Assembly: GCF_900110895.1 (NCBI RefSeq)
Contig: NZ_FOIQ01000002.1
Coordinates: 187,810 to 251,809, forward strand
From: Prevotella aff. ruminicola Tc2-24
Lineage (GTDB): Bacteria; Bacteroidota; Bacteroidia; Bacteroidales; Bacteroidaceae
Direction: 5' to 3'
DNA: 64,000 nucleotides
Shown here: in pieces, positions 34,328 to 42,929 of the stretch
Position numbering within the stretch: the first letter of the stretch is position 1
Layout of the letters: each line of letters starts with the position of its first letter
Made by a program: the position numbers and the translations under genes
Notes under the pieces: generated by a model
Database searches by the model: none
The model's input: only the letters and a program-made list of their open reading frames with translations
Told to the model about the DNA's origin: nothing

Positions 34328-36334
34328 TTACATCTCATCCATGGGAACAAATTCTGTAGAGTTATCCTCGGCATGGTATATAATGTACCCATCTAAAGCT
34401 GTACTCAGAATGTGATTTTCTTTTAATCCGCCCCTGTAAAGTAAGAAATTACATACATCTGTAGGAGTGATATAAGGGTTATCACGAAGATGGCTATGAA
34501 CTACGGATTTAATTTGTTGTCCTTCAACATCCACCGTCTTAATAGCTATCAGTGAATTGTGGTATTTTCTGAAACACAATGCATTACCATTATTATCAAA
34601 ATCAATAGAGTAATCATTTCCAAAAGGAATTGTGTTTGGCTGTACAGTGCCTTGAAGTATATAGAGTCGTATTAGATTATCATTGATACGTACGAAGTCA
34701 AAATTCGGATTACCACATTTTTCGTTATACTTTATTTCACCTCCATAGTTCTCGAAGGCGTTTTTTATCATGATATTTTTAATCCTAGCTTGAGCCCGTT
34801 CCGTTTCTGTTATTGGACGTTTTTCGTACGATATAGTATTTGTTCTATTGACATGGTTATATTTCAACTCAAAGACGCAATTCTTAATGTCCTTATCAAA
34901 GAAAGTGGCACTCCATGTACTATCTGTGGGTTGCCAGATAAGATTCTCGCCCAGATCGTCACGACTATAGTGAGCCAAGACAGAATCTGTTGACATCCAG
35001 TTAATCGTTTCTGCAATGTAAAGATTATACCCTTCTGCGCATATACTATCGTTTGTAGCTTGAATGATTTCTGCTTCTGGGCGTTTTATTTTTTTCTTTT
35101 TCTTGTCTTTCTTTTTTTGATCAGCACGCTCAGTTTTCTTTTCTTTTTCCACATACTTCTTTACATACTCTACGAAGTTATGTTCGGTGACAGTGTCCTT
35201 GAACCAGCCAAAGTTGAGATGACTCATATCGCTACTAACACCACAAAACATCCAAGGTTTGTCGCTGCTTCTGCCAGAAACATCTATACTCAGTTCCAGC
35301 GTGAAATATTGCACCGTGCGCTGCTTGCGGTCTATCACAGCTGCAGCATATTTACATAGCGGAGGTCTCTGAGGTTCAGGCATCCTATAAACAATGATAT
35401 CAATATCATTAGGTTGAGGATACACCTGTGCCGACACCTCAGCCCAATCCCATTCATAATGGCTGATAAACATTCCACCCAAATACAACTTCCATTCAGT
35501 TATATCTGTTAACATTGTGTCGTCGTATTCGCCTTTTTTCCAATCAAAAAGTATCCTAGGTATCCAGCGGAACTGGAACTCATAAGTTTGCATCGTGTCA
35601 CCGCGCTCTATGATATCACTGTAATATGAAGCCGCCTCGCCCAGTTCTTTATTATCCTTTAGACTATTTAAAAGACGTAACGCTTCTGCTTTGTTTTGCT
35701 CCGTACCCCAGCCATTAAAGTAGTATTTAGCAAGTATAAACCTTGCACCTTCGTGCTGTTGGGCTGCTAGTGATACCCATTCGAATGCTTTCTTTATGTC
35801 TTGCTCTACTCCATGACCATGTTCATAGAGTATTCCCATATTCAGTTGCGCCACAGGATAGCCGCCTTCGGCAGACTTTTGGTAGTAAGCCACCGCCTTC
35901 TTCAAATCAGCAGCCACACCATATCCATACTCATAAGCTTGTCCGACACGCTCCATCGCAGAAATGTTACCTTGTTCGGCCGAACGCATAAACCAGCGGA
36001 ATGACTCGTCCTGGTTCTTTTCTACACTGATGCCAGCTTCATAGCACACACCGAGCATCAACTGTCCGTAACGATTGCCCTTTTCAGCAGCATCACGAAT
36101 CATTGAGTAGGCCTTTGTATAGTCTACTTCAACCCTTTCTCCACTAATGTATTCTATGGCCAAATCTACCTGAACATTCAGATTTCCCAGTGCCATAGAA
36201 TCTTCCATCTCCTTAATAGTCATTTTCTGCTGACTATAAGAGGACTGTGCAATCATACACGTAAAAAGAAAGACAAACAGCCTATTCAAACTATTCAACC
36301 TCTTTAATCCATTCAAGATTTTTCTTGTCATCAT
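34328..36334 (-). CDS. Exported Sel1-repeat protein with unknown C-terminal region
   Basis: A 668-residue protein with an N-terminal hydrophobic signal (LFVFLFTCMIAQSSYSQ, about residues 19-35). Residues about 75-225 hold four to five Sel1/TPR-like repeats (for example AAEKGNRYGQLMLGVCYEAG and AAQQHEGARFILAKYYFNGWG). Sel1 repeats are scaffolds for protein-protein contacts in envelope signalling. The following 440 residues match no family I recognise. They include a Lys-rich stretch (KKTERADQKKKDKKKKKIKR, about 400-420) dividing two beta-rich parts. The gene is AT-richer than its neighbours and lies in a block flanked by 39-bp direct repeats. TAACTTTG (36367-36360, minus strand) may be its -7 box. 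Confidence 0.75.
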   Translation of the reverse strand: MMTRKILNGLKRLNSLNRLFVFLFTCMIAQSSYSQQKMTIKEMEDSMALGNLNVQVDLAIEYISGERVEVDYTKAYSMIRDAAEKGNRYGQLMLGVCYEAGISVEKNQDESFRWFMRSAEQGNISAMERVGQAYEYGYGVAADLKKAVAYYQKSAEGGYPVAQLNMGILYEHGHGVEQDIKKAFEWVSLAAQQHEGARFILAKYYFNGWGTEQNKAEALRLLNSLKDNKELGEAASYYSDIIERGDTMQTYEFQFRWIPRILFDWKKGEYDDTMLTDITEWKLYLGGMFISHYEWDWAEVSAQVYPQPNDIDIIVYRMPEPQRPPLCKYAAAVIDRKQRTVQYFTLELSIDVSGRSSDKPWMFCGVSSDMSHLNFGWFKDTVTEHNFVEYVKKYVEKEKKTERADQKKKDKKKKKIKRPEAEIIQATNDSICAEGYNLYIAETINWMSTDSVLAHYSRDDLGENLIWQPTDSTWSATFFDKDIKNCVFELKYNHVNRTNTISYEKRPITETERAQARIKNIMIKNAFENYGGEIKYNEKCGNPNFDFVRINDNLIRLYILQGTVQPNTIPFGNDYSIDFDNNGNALCFRKYHNSLIAIKTVDVEGQQIKSVVHSHLRDNPYITPTDVCNFLLYRGGLKENHILSTALDGYIIYHAEDNSTEFVPMDEM

Positions 36335-36434
36335 AATCGTTGGTTTATTGATTCTGTTACAAAGTTATCTATTTATTTGAAATCCTCCATATATAATACA
36401 CGAAAATGGTATAAATGATTATGCTTTGCAATCC

Positions 36435-37163
36435 TTATCTCATCCATCCTTCAACACGGTACACCTTCTCCAGAAGTTTCCGTTCCTGTTTTGTTGTACC
36501 GTTCCTGTACCACACCTCAACCCGAGCAGCATAATAATCTCCCCAATCGCCTTCGTAGATATGGAATTCTTTTTTTTCTACCATTCTCGTGAACGATTTC
36601 GTTGAATCTATACAAACTTTGCTACTTTCTTCTAGTTCGTCTTCCGATAATGGGATGTTTTCTGTTACCTCGAAACATCGAAGAAAAACTTCTCCTGCTG
36701 GTAATGGACCATAATAAAAATCATACTTATATACTCCACCTTGAAAACTATTCCATACAACTAGATAGTTATTGGTATCTATACTGTCTATAGGTGCCGT
36801 TGAACACGAATCATCCACAAGGGGCAAGTTGCATTCTAATCCATCAGGAATCGGATGGTCTTTTCCGAATCCATCAGGACTTTCCATTGCTAAGAATGAA
36901 AGAGGGAACCCCAGAACACATACGACCAAAATGGTCGCCAAGAAGGAAAAGAAGGACCTCTTCCATTGCTTATTGATAAGTAGAATGACCCATGATATCG
37001 GCAGTGCTATCAGTACGATAAGTATAAGAACGCTTACTGTGCTTTCAATTACCATCGATGATTTCATAGATTGTATCATCAACATATACATTAAGCAAGC
37101 CACAATCATTAAGCACGCTAGCAGGATAGGTAATATATACCAATATTTTAATAGTCTTTTCAT
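36435..37163 (-). CDS. Hypothetical membrane protein with exported C-terminal domain
   Basis: A 242-residue protein I do not recognise. It has three hydrophobic helices in the first 100 residues (YWYILPILLACLMIVACLMY, VLILIVLIALPISWVILLI, FFSFLATILVVCVLGF). A polar domain of about 140 residues follows, with NNYLVVWNSFQGGVYKYDFYYG, several Cys and acidic residues, and ends KVYRVEGWMR. The DNA is AT-rich. TATATTTG (37205-37198, minus strand) is a possible -7 box. It sits with the Sel1 gene inside the direct-repeat-bounded block, and the two may act together; that is only positional inference. Confidence 0.6.
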   Translation of the reverse strand: MKRLLKYWYILPILLACLMIVACLMYMLMIQSMKSSMVIESTVSVLILIVLIALPISWVILLINKQWKRSFFSFLATILVVCVLGFPLSFLAMESPDGFGKDHPIPDGLECNLPLVDDSCSTAPIDSIDTNNYLVVWNSFQGGVYKYDFYYGPLPAGEVFLRCFEVTENIPLSEDELEESSKVCIDSTKSFTRMVEKKEFHIYEGDWGDYYAARVEVWYRNGTTKQERKLLEKVYRVEGWMR

Positions 37164-37258
37164 ATATTACAATTATTCTTTTCTTACAATGACATTGCAA
37201 ATATATGACTTTTATTTTTATTAATTGTCTTGTAAAGGAAAAAAATGGTTTACTTCTT

Positions 37259-37311
37259 CTAGAAATGGACGGGAATCTCGGGCGCCTTGTCTCCAATAGT
37301 CATGATTGTCT
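37259..37311 (-). pseudogene. Stub of a bcp 5' end
   Basis: The ATG at 37303 opens MTIGDKAPEI, the bcp N-terminus, then changes to PVHF and stops. The first 39 bases, counting 8 before the ATG, equal those at the real bcp start. It begins 17 bases after the XRE gene's stop, as if bcp once followed that gene directly. Confidence 0.75.
37273..37311. repeat. 39-bp direct repeat, right copy
   Basis: Identical to 34092-34130. Together the copies bound a segment carrying the Sel1-repeat and hypothetical membrane protein genes. Confidence 0.85.
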
Positions 37312-37320
37312 TTTTATTAG

Positions 37321-37770
37321 TTATTGATTACGCCAATGCTTAAGCATCGATAGATGAGAGTCATAAAGACTGCGACGTTCGGATTCGGACTGATTGTCGG
37401 GGTTGGGCATATGACTGACAAGAAAGTCGAGCAATGAGTCCTTGTCCTTATAAACAAAGTTGCCATCTGCATAGCACCATTTACAATAGTCTTCGTTGAA
37501 ACTACCATCCACCTCATGACTAATCATTGCGTCATCCGATAAAGGCATTCCGCAGCATTGGCAGTACAATGTCTGAGGTGAGCCGAGCAGCGTATTGATT
37601 GATATCCCAAACTCTCTTGACAATGTCTTCAACTGTTCTGTATCCGGCTGCGTCTCTCCATTTTCCCACCGGCTTACGGCTTGGCGACTTACATAGATCC
37701 GTTCAGCTAACTGTTCTTGTGTCAGGTTGTTCTTCTCTCGAATGTTTCTTATAATCTCTTTTGTCTCCAT
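37321..37770 (-). CDS. XRE-family regulator with C-terminal zinc-ribbon domain
   Basis: A 149-residue protein. The N-terminal Cro/C1-type helix-turn-helix covers about residues 6-60 (LTQEQLAERIYVSRQAVSRWENGETQPD). It is fused to a putative zinc-ribbon domain with YCQCCGMPL (Cys70, 72, 73) and DYCKWCYADGNF (Cys96, 99). This pairing is widespread in anaerobes, where the regulated genes are mostly unknown. The Cys-rich domain could sense metal or redox state. TATCTTTG (37805-37798, minus strand) is the likely -7 box. A bcp stub follows its stop by 17 bases, which suggests a former regulator-peroxidase pair. Confidence 0.88.
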   Translation of the reverse strand: METKEIIRNIREKNNLTQEQLAERIYVSRQAVSRWENGETQPDTEQLKTLSREFGISINTLLGSPQTLYCQCCGMPLSDDAMISHEVDGSFNEDYCKWCYADGNFVYKDKDSLLDFLVSHMPNPDNQSESERRSLYDSHLSMLKHWRNQ

Positions 37771-37916
37771 AAAAACTGTTTAATTGATTTGACGGTGCAA
37801 AGATACAACAAAGAACAATGCCTGTCAAGAAACAGAAAGTTGCATATTCTTAATTCATGTTAAGTTAGAGATCATATCTGTTGATTAGCGGTCAAAGGCC
37901 CATGGCTTGTCAACAA

Positions 37917-37953
37917 AAAGAGCGCCGCAGTTGTCTGTTCTGCGGCGCTCTTT
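37917..37953. terminator. Strong terminator after the DKNYY gene
   Basis: A perfect 14-bp stem (AAAGAGCGCCGCAG / CTGCGGCGCTCTTT) with a 9-base loop is followed by TTTTTG on the minus strand. Confidence 0.88.
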
Positions 37954-37961
37954 ATATAAAG

Positions 37962-37990
37962 GTTACCGAAGCCGAGCTCGTCCTTCTTGG
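37962..37990 (-). other. frdB-like sequence scrap
   Basis: Twenty-seven of 29 bases match frdB at 39319-39347. Read on the minus strand it would encode DELGFGN as in FrdB, but nothing else of the gene is present. It lies between the DKNYY stop and its terminator. Confidence 0.5.
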
Positions 37991-37998
37991 ATTGATTC

Positions 37999-38619
37999 CT
38001 ATCTCAGTTTCTTACCTCTATAATAGGTGTTGAGGCTGTCTTCTGCATAACCGTTACTTGTATATCTGAACGTTGAGGCAAAAGCTCCTTCCACCTTCTC
38101 ACCATAGTAGTAGACACTGAAGGCATCTTTGGCATAACCTCCTCCCAACACTTCGAAGCTAGAACATGTGGCACCTTTTATCTTTTCACCAAGAAAGAAT
38201 ACACTGAAGGAATCCTTGGCATAACCATAGTCCAATTCGACAAACTGGCTGGACACAGCATCGATTTTCTTATCGCCGTAATAGACACTGAATGATGTTT
38301 TATGATACCCTTTGTACGGCTCTTGGATGTCTCTATCCGTGTTAGCATGCCCGTGCCGATGCCTAGATTCCTTCAGTCGGAATGATGAAGGATCAACATA
38401 CTCGAGTATTCGCCCGTTCATATACACGTGATGACGATCCTTGGCATAGCCGAATCCTAGATCAACAAAACTACGGATATCTGCATGTATCACCATCTCG
38501 CCGCCAAAATACACACGGTCTCGGTCAACCTCATACCGTTGGGCATAGCTCGTTAAAGTCCATCCCATCATTGCCATCACAAGACAAATCCTGAATAAAA
38601 AATTTACCTGTTTCATCAT
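37999..38619 (-). CDS. Exported DKNYY-repeat protein
   Basis: A 206-residue protein with a signal peptide ending near residue 27 (TSYAQ). It is followed by repeated units of the DKNYY type, in which a conserved Gly-Tyr-Ala-Lys-Asp-x-x-x-V-Y/F-Y/F pattern recurs (GYAKDRHHVYMNG, GYAKDSFSVFFLG, GYAKDAFSVYYYG, GYAEDSLNTYYRG), each unit about 25-35 residues. Such repeats form short beta hairpins; function is unknown. A shortened copy of its middle part is fused near the GH16 gene 5.5 kb away at high identity, so this repeat gene recombines. It ends in a strong terminator. Confidence 0.8.
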   Translation of the reverse strand: MMKQVNFLFRICLVMAMMGWTLTSYAQRYEVDRDRVYFGGEMVIHADIRSFVDLGFGYAKDRHHVYMNGRILEYVDPSSFRLKESRHRHGHANTDRDIQEPYKGYHKTSFSVYYGDKKIDAVSSQFVELDYGYAKDSFSVFFLGEKIKGATCSSFEVLGGGYAKDAFSVYYYGEKVEGAFASTFRYTSNGYAEDSLNTYYRGKKLR

Positions 38620-38641
38620 CTATAAGAGTTATATGATTTAT

Positions 38642-39031
38642 TCACTGATCTTTCTTCTGCATTTCAAATTCTATGACCTCATCATCATATTTGCATATTT
38701 TGCCAGTAGCTGCATCTACAATGAACCCAGGCCAGAAGAGAATATTAAGAAGCGAAACAAAATTGAATGTAGGCACAACACTTACATATGTTCTCTCATA
38801 GCCATCTTTCTTTATATACAGATGTTTAGAATTCAGGCCTTTCCTTAGCTTAATAGTTGCCATCCCGTCTGCGTCTAACTTCCCTAATTTCCTTGACCCA
38901 TCATAGATAGTGGCATCACTTTCGCCTGCAAATACAATATCTTGATGAGAAGAAGTAAATAGCGTAGCGCAAGAAGAGAAGCATAATGCTGATGTTAAGA
39001 TTAAAGAGATTGATATAAGTTTTTCTTTCAT
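38642..39031 (-). CDS. Small lipoprotein with PEGA-like domain
   Basis: A 129-residue predicted lipoprotein. The signal ends in the lipobox CFSSC with lipidated Cys21, followed by ATLFTSS. A PEGA-like beta segment then carries IYDGSRKLGKLDADGMATIKLRKG and YIKKDGYERTYV, ending with a hydrophobic LLNILFWPGFIVDAATGKI stretch that is usual in Bacteroidota proteins of this type. The role is unknown. The start at 39031 gives the signal sequence. TATCTTTG (39071-39064, minus strand) is the likely -7 box. The DKNYY gene follows 22 bases downstream. Confidence 0.75.
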   Translation of the reverse strand: MKEKLISISLILTSALCFSSCATLFTSSHQDIVFAGESDATIYDGSRKLGKLDADGMATIKLRKGLNSKHLYIKKDGYERTYVSVVPTFNFVSLLNILFWPGFIVDAATGKICKYDDEVIEFEMQKKDQ

Positions 39032-39164
39032 AATTGTGAATAATTGAATGATTTGTGATAGCACAAAGATAAGTAATATCTGAACAAATAAAAAAGGGAA
39101 AACCCTAATATTTCATAGGAATTCCCTATAAGTTATCGAAAGACTTCATAAGAAGTCCAAATGA

Positions 39165-39201
39165 AAGCCCCTACAGAGCGTTTGGCGCTCCATAGGGGCT
39201 T
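39165..39201 (-). terminator. Hairpin terminator of the frd operon
   Basis: A long stem (AAGCCCCTA..GAGCG / CGCTC..TAGGGGCTT, with an internal CA/CA mismatch) lies 13 bases after the frdB stop. The following T content is modest (TTTCATTTGG). Confidence 0.65.
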
Positions 39202-39213
39202 ATCGTGTAAATA

Positions 39214-39972
39214 TTAATCAGCTAACTTAGCCTTGATCATCTCGCGGTTCAGGCGAGCGATATTGGCGATGGTCTCGTTCTTCGGGCAGACAGCCTCGCA
39301 GGCGCGAGTGTTGGTGCAGTTACCAAAGCCGAGCTCGTCCATCTTGGCAATCATGTTCTTCACACGACGGGCAGCCTCTACACGGCCCTGCGGAAGCAGA
39401 GCGAGCTGAGATACCTTAGACGATACGAAGAGCATGGCAGAGCCGTTCTTACATGCTGCTACGCAGGCGCCACAGCCGATGCAAGAAGCGCAGTCCATAG
39501 CCTCGTCGGCATCTTCCTTAGGAATAAGGATAGCGTTAGCATCCTGAGCCTGTCCTGTGCGGATGGTGGTGTAACCACCAGCCTGGATGATCTTATCGAA
39601 GGCGTTGCGGTCTACCATACAGTCCTTGATCACGGGGAAAGCCGCCGAGCGCCAAGGCTCTACAGTGATAACATCGCCGTCGTTGAAGCGGCGCATGTAG
39701 AGCTGACAGGTGGTGGCACCACGCTCAGTGAGTCCGTGAGGTGTACCGTTGATATAAAGCGAGCACATACCGCAGATACCCTCGCGGCAGTCGTGGTCGA
39801 ACACGAAGGGCTCCTTGCCTTCGTTGATGAGCTCCTCGTTCAGGATGTCAAGCATCTCGAGGAAAGAGGTGTCATCGGGAATATCGTGCATCTCGTGGGT
39901 GTCGAAATGTCCCTGGTCCTTGGGGCCGTTCTGGCGCCAGAACTTTATTGTAAATGAAATATTCTTTGCCAT
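39214..39972 (-). CDS. frdB: Fumarate reductase/succinate dehydrogenase iron-sulfur subunit
   Basis: The electron-transfer subunit between the FAD subunit and the membrane cytochrome, 252 residues. The plant-ferredoxin-type N-terminal domain binds [2Fe-2S] through [15 protein letters not shown] and a later TTCQLY Cys. The C-terminal domain binds [4Fe-4S] and [3Fe-4S] with [17 protein letters not shown] and [13 protein letters not shown]. In anaerobic Bacteroidota this complex runs as fumarate reductase in the succinate/propionate fermentation pathway. It is the last gene of frdC-frdA-frdB, 16 bases after frdA. Confidence 0.96.
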   Translation of the reverse strand: MAKNISFTIKFWRQNGPKDQGHFDTHEMHDIPDDTSFLEMLDILNEELINEGKEPFVFDHDCREGICGMCSLYINGTPHGLTERGATTCQLYMRRFNDGDVITVEPWRSAAFPVIKDCMVDRNAFDKIIQAGGYTTIRTGQAQDANAILIPKEDADEAMDCASCIGCGACVAACKNGSAMLFVSSKVSQLALLPQGRVEAARRVKNMIAKMDELGFGNCTNTRACEAVCPKNETIANIARLNREMIKAKLAD

Positions 39973-39988
39973 AATTTCAAATCCTTAC

Positions 39989-41968
39989 TTAGTTCTTATA
40001 GTTACGGGTTTGTACCTTGATTGCCTCATACTCCAGCGGCTCCTTAGAGAGCTCAGGCTCCACGCCCTTGCCTTTATACTCCCAGCAGCCTACATAGAAG
40101 TAGTTCTCGTCGTCGCGCTTAGCCTCGCCTTCCTCGGTCTGGTACTCCTCGCGGAAGTGACCACCGCAGGACTCGTTACGAGAGAGAGCGTCGAAGGCCA
40201 CAAGCTGACCCATGGTGAAGAAGTCGCGCAGGTGGATAGCCTTGTCGAGCTCGACATTCATGCCTTCCTTCGTGCCAGGAACGAAGAGGTTGGTATCGAA
40301 CTCCTTCTCAAGCTCGTGCATCTTCTTCAGACCTTCCTTCAGGCCCTCAGCGGTGCGACCCATACCTACATACTCCCACATGATGTGACCCAGCTCCTTG
40401 TGGATAGAGTCGACAGAGCGCTTACCCTTGATGTTCATCAGACGGTCGATCTCGGCAGCAACGCCCTTCTCGGCCTCCTCGAACTCAGGCAGATCGGTAG
40501 AAACCTTGCCCCAGATAGACTGGTCGGCCAGGTAGTTCTGGATGGTGTAAGGCAGCACGAAGTAACCATCGGCCAGACCCTGCATCAGCGCAGAAGCACC
40601 CAGACGGTTAGCACCGTGGTCAGAGAAGTTACACTCACCGATAGCGAACAGGCCAGGGATGGTGGTCTGCAGCTCGTAGTCTACCCAGATACCACCCATG
40701 GTGTAGTGGATAGCGGGATAGATCATCATCGGCTTGTAGTACTTCACACCGTTAATCTCGTTGGCCACATCGCCAGGGAACACGTCGGTGATCTCCTCAT
40801 ACATCTCGAAGAGGTTACCATAACGCTGCATGATCACGTCGATACCCAGACGGTTGATAGACTCAGAGAAGTCGAGGAACACAGCCAGACCCGTGTTGTT
40901 CACGCCGAAGCCCTTGTCGCAACGCTCCTTAGCGGCACGAGAGGCCACGTCGCGAGGAACGAGGTTTCCGAAGGCAGGATAACGGCGCTCCAGATAGTAG
41001 TCGCGGTCCTCCTCAGGAATCTCCCAACCCTGCTTGGTACCAGCCTGCAGAGCCTTGGCATCCTCAATATTCTTCGGCACCCAGATACGACCGTCGTTAC
41101 GCAGCGACTCAGACATCAGCGTCAGCTTAGACTGCTTGTCACCATGGACGGGGATACAGGTGGGGTGAATCTGAACATATGAAGGGTTGGCGAACATGGC
41201 ACCCTTACGATAGCACTGAACGGCAGCGGTGCAGTTACAACCCATAGCGTTGGTAGAGAGGAAGTAGGTGTTTCCGTAACCACCAGTAGCGATAACGACG
41301 GCATTGGCGCTGAAACGCTCCAGCTCACCAGTAACGAGGTTCTTGGCGATGATACCACGGGCACGGCCGTCGACAATCACCACATCCTCCATCTCGTAAC
41401 GGGTGTAGAGCTTCACCTTACCAGCCTGGACCTGACAGCTCAGTGAAGAGTAGGCGCCCAACAGCAGCTGCTGACCTGTCTGACCCTTGGCATAGAATGT
41501 ACGAGACACCTGAGCACCACCGAATGAACGGTTGGCCAGCATACCACCGTACTCACGAGCGAAGGGAACACCCTGAGCCACGCACTGGTCGATAATATTG
41601 TTTGAAACCTCAGCCAGACGATACACGTTGGCCTCGCGAGCACGATAGTCACCACCCTTCACGGTGTCGTAGAACAGACGATAGACAGAGTCACCATCGT
41701 TCTGATAGCACTTGGCGGCGTTGATACCACCCTGGGCAGCGATTGAGTGAGCGCGACGGGGAGAGTCCTGGATACACAGGTTAATCACATTGAAGCCCAT
41801 CTCACCGAGTGAAGCGGCTGCAGAGGCACCAGCCAGACCGGTACCAACCACGATCACGTCGAGCTTCAGCTTGTTCTTCGGGTTGACGAGACGCTGATGA
41901 GCCTTATATTCCTTCCATTTCTCAGGTACTGGACCTGCGGGAATCTTAGAATCTAATACTTTTGCCAT
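39989..41968 (-). CDS. frdA: Fumarate reductase/succinate dehydrogenase flavoprotein subunit
   Basis: The catalytic FAD-containing subunit, 659 residues, interconverting fumarate and succinate. It shows the Rossmann FAD motif [19 protein letters not shown], the covalent flavin site context [15 protein letters not shown], the active-site [12 protein letters not shown] region, and [17 protein letters not shown] near the C-terminus. The start [12 protein letters not shown] at 41968 is preferred over one four codons upstream because it matches Bacteroides FrdA. It lies between frdC and frdB. Confidence 0.96.
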   Translation of the reverse strand: MAKVLDSKIPAGPVPEKWKEYKAHQRLVNPKNKLKLDVIVVGTGLAGASAAASLGEMGFNVINLCIQDSPRRAHSIAAQGGINAAKCYQNDGDSVYRLFYDTVKGGDYRAREANVYRLAEVSNNIIDQCVAQGVPFAREYGGMLANRSFGGAQVSRTFYAKGQTGQQLLLGAYSSLSCQVQAGKVKLYTRYEMEDVVIVDGRARGIIAKNLVTGELERFSANAVVIATGGYGNTYFLSTNAMGCNCTAAVQCYRKGAMFANPSYVQIHPTCIPVHGDKQSKLTLMSESLRNDGRIWVPKNIEDAKALQAGTKQGWEIPEEDRDYYLERRYPAFGNLVPRDVASRAAKERCDKGFGVNNTGLAVFLDFSESINRLGIDVIMQRYGNLFEMYEEITDVFPGDVANEINGVKYYKPMMIYPAIHYTMGGIWVDYELQTTIPGLFAIGECNFSDHGANRLGASALMQGLADGYFVLPYTIQNYLADQSIWGKVSTDLPEFEEAEKGVAAEIDRLMNIKGKRSVDSIHKELGHIMWEYVGMGRTAEGLKEGLKKMHELEKEFDTNLFVPGTKEGMNVELDKAIHLRDFFTMGQLVAFDALSRNESCGGHFREEYQTEEGEAKRDDENYFYVGCWEYKGKGVEPELSKEPLEYEAIKVQTRNYKN

Positions 41969-42012
41969 AATCTTTTTCAAAATTTAAGATTGAAAAAATA
42001 AATAATTAAAGT

Positions 42013-42696
42013 TTAGCAGAGGCTCGGAGCGCACTTGAATGCGAAAGCCAGAACAACAATCAGGAAACAGATCATCAGCAGGGTCACATAGATGAAGCCG
42101 ATCACCTTCCAACGGCAGAGCCATGTCTTACCGCTCCATCCAAGTGTCTGAAGGGCTGACCAGAAGCCGTGTGTGAGGTGGAACCAGATTGCCACGAACC
42201 AAACGATGTACAGAACCACAAATACAGGATTAGCGAATGTCTCCTTAATCCATGCAAAACCATCGGCAGGATCGATCTGCTGGTATGTGCCCACCAGCTC
42301 GGCGAACATCATGTTGTACCAGAAGTTGTACAGGTGCAGCAGCAGGCCAATCACGATGATCAGACCCAACACGAGCATGTTCTTGGAAGCCCACTCCACC
42401 TTACCTGCATTCACTGTTGTTGCCACTTCATAGCGATTGTCTCCGCGGGCCTTACGGTTCTGCGCCGTCAGGATGAAAGCGTAGACAATGTGAATCACTG
42501 CCAGAGCAGCCAGACCAAGCGTTGCTACAACAGCATACCAGTTGGCACCCAGGAATTCGCAAATCATGTTGTATCCCTCTTCCGAGAACAGCGCTACCAC
42601 GTTCATGCAACCATGGAAGGTCAAAAACAGGATGAGCGCAATGCCCGTCACAGACATTACAACTTTTCTACCAATTGATGAATTGATTAACCACAT
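42013..42696 (-). CDS. frdC: Fumarate reductase/succinate dehydrogenase cytochrome b subunit
   Basis: The membrane anchor of 227 residues with five hydrophobic helices and conserved His residues (FHGCMN, VIHIVYAF, LLHLYNFW, FHLTHGFWS) that ligate two hemes b, as in the Wolinella-type B-class complex with one cytochrome subunit. It passes electrons from menaquinol to FrdB. It is the first gene of the operon, 44 bases before frdA, and is driven by a two-box promoter in the divergent frd-mnmG intergenic region. Confidence 0.95.
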   Translation of the reverse strand: MWLINSSIGRKVVMSVTGIALILFLTFHGCMNVVALFSEEGYNMICEFLGANWYAVVATLGLAALAVIHIVYAFILTAQNRKARGDNRYEVATTVNAGKVEWASKNMLVLGLIIVIGLLLHLYNFWYNMMFAELVGTYQQIDPADGFAWIKETFANPVFVVLYIVWFVAIWFHLTHGFWSALQTLGWSGKTWLCRWKVIGFIYVTLLMICFLIVVLAFAFKCAPSLC

Positions 42697-42826
42697 AAGT
42701 TGTTGAAATTTAATAATTTATTAAAATTGTATTTTTTCTTGATAATTTACATTATAATCTCAGTCTCTTATGTCAAGAAGGTCTTCTTATACCTTATTAT
42801 AGGTATTTCGTTTTTACTTTAGAGCG

Positions 42827-42857
42827 CAAAGTTACTATAATTTAATGATAATTCAAA
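42827..42857 (-). promoter_or_regulatory. Promoter of the frdCAB operon
   Basis: TTTG (42857-42854) and TAACTTTG (42834-42827) on the minus strand are spaced by 19 bases. The leader of about 130 bases is AT-rich and contains ATACCT..AGGTAT inverted arms. Confidence 0.68.
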
Positions 42858-42900
42858 GTTTTTTCGGGTAAAAATGCACCAAAAATCCGATTTTTATGCT

Positions 42901-42908
42901 TACTTTTG
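42901..42908 (+). promoter_or_regulatory. -7 box of the mnmG gene
   Basis: TACTTTTG, 21 bases before the mnmG ATG; no TTTG box at the usual spacing. Confidence 0.45.
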
Positions 42909-42929
42909 CGGAAAATTAGGAAACAGCAA

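Noticed and set aside
34131..37272. The repeat-bounded block as an insertion sequence
   Set aside because: No transposase and no terminal inverted repeats; the 39-bp direct repeats are bcp sequence and far longer than a normal target duplication.
39815..41182. 455-codon open frame antisense to frdA
   Set aside because: It mirrors the strongly biased codons of frdA, has no recognisable domain, signal or promoter, and frdA is clearly the gene.
42697..42929. The AT-rich frd-mnmG gap as oriC itself
   Set aside because: No cluster of DnaA boxes or 13-mers is visible; both sides are explained by divergent promoters. Only proximity to an origin is proposed.
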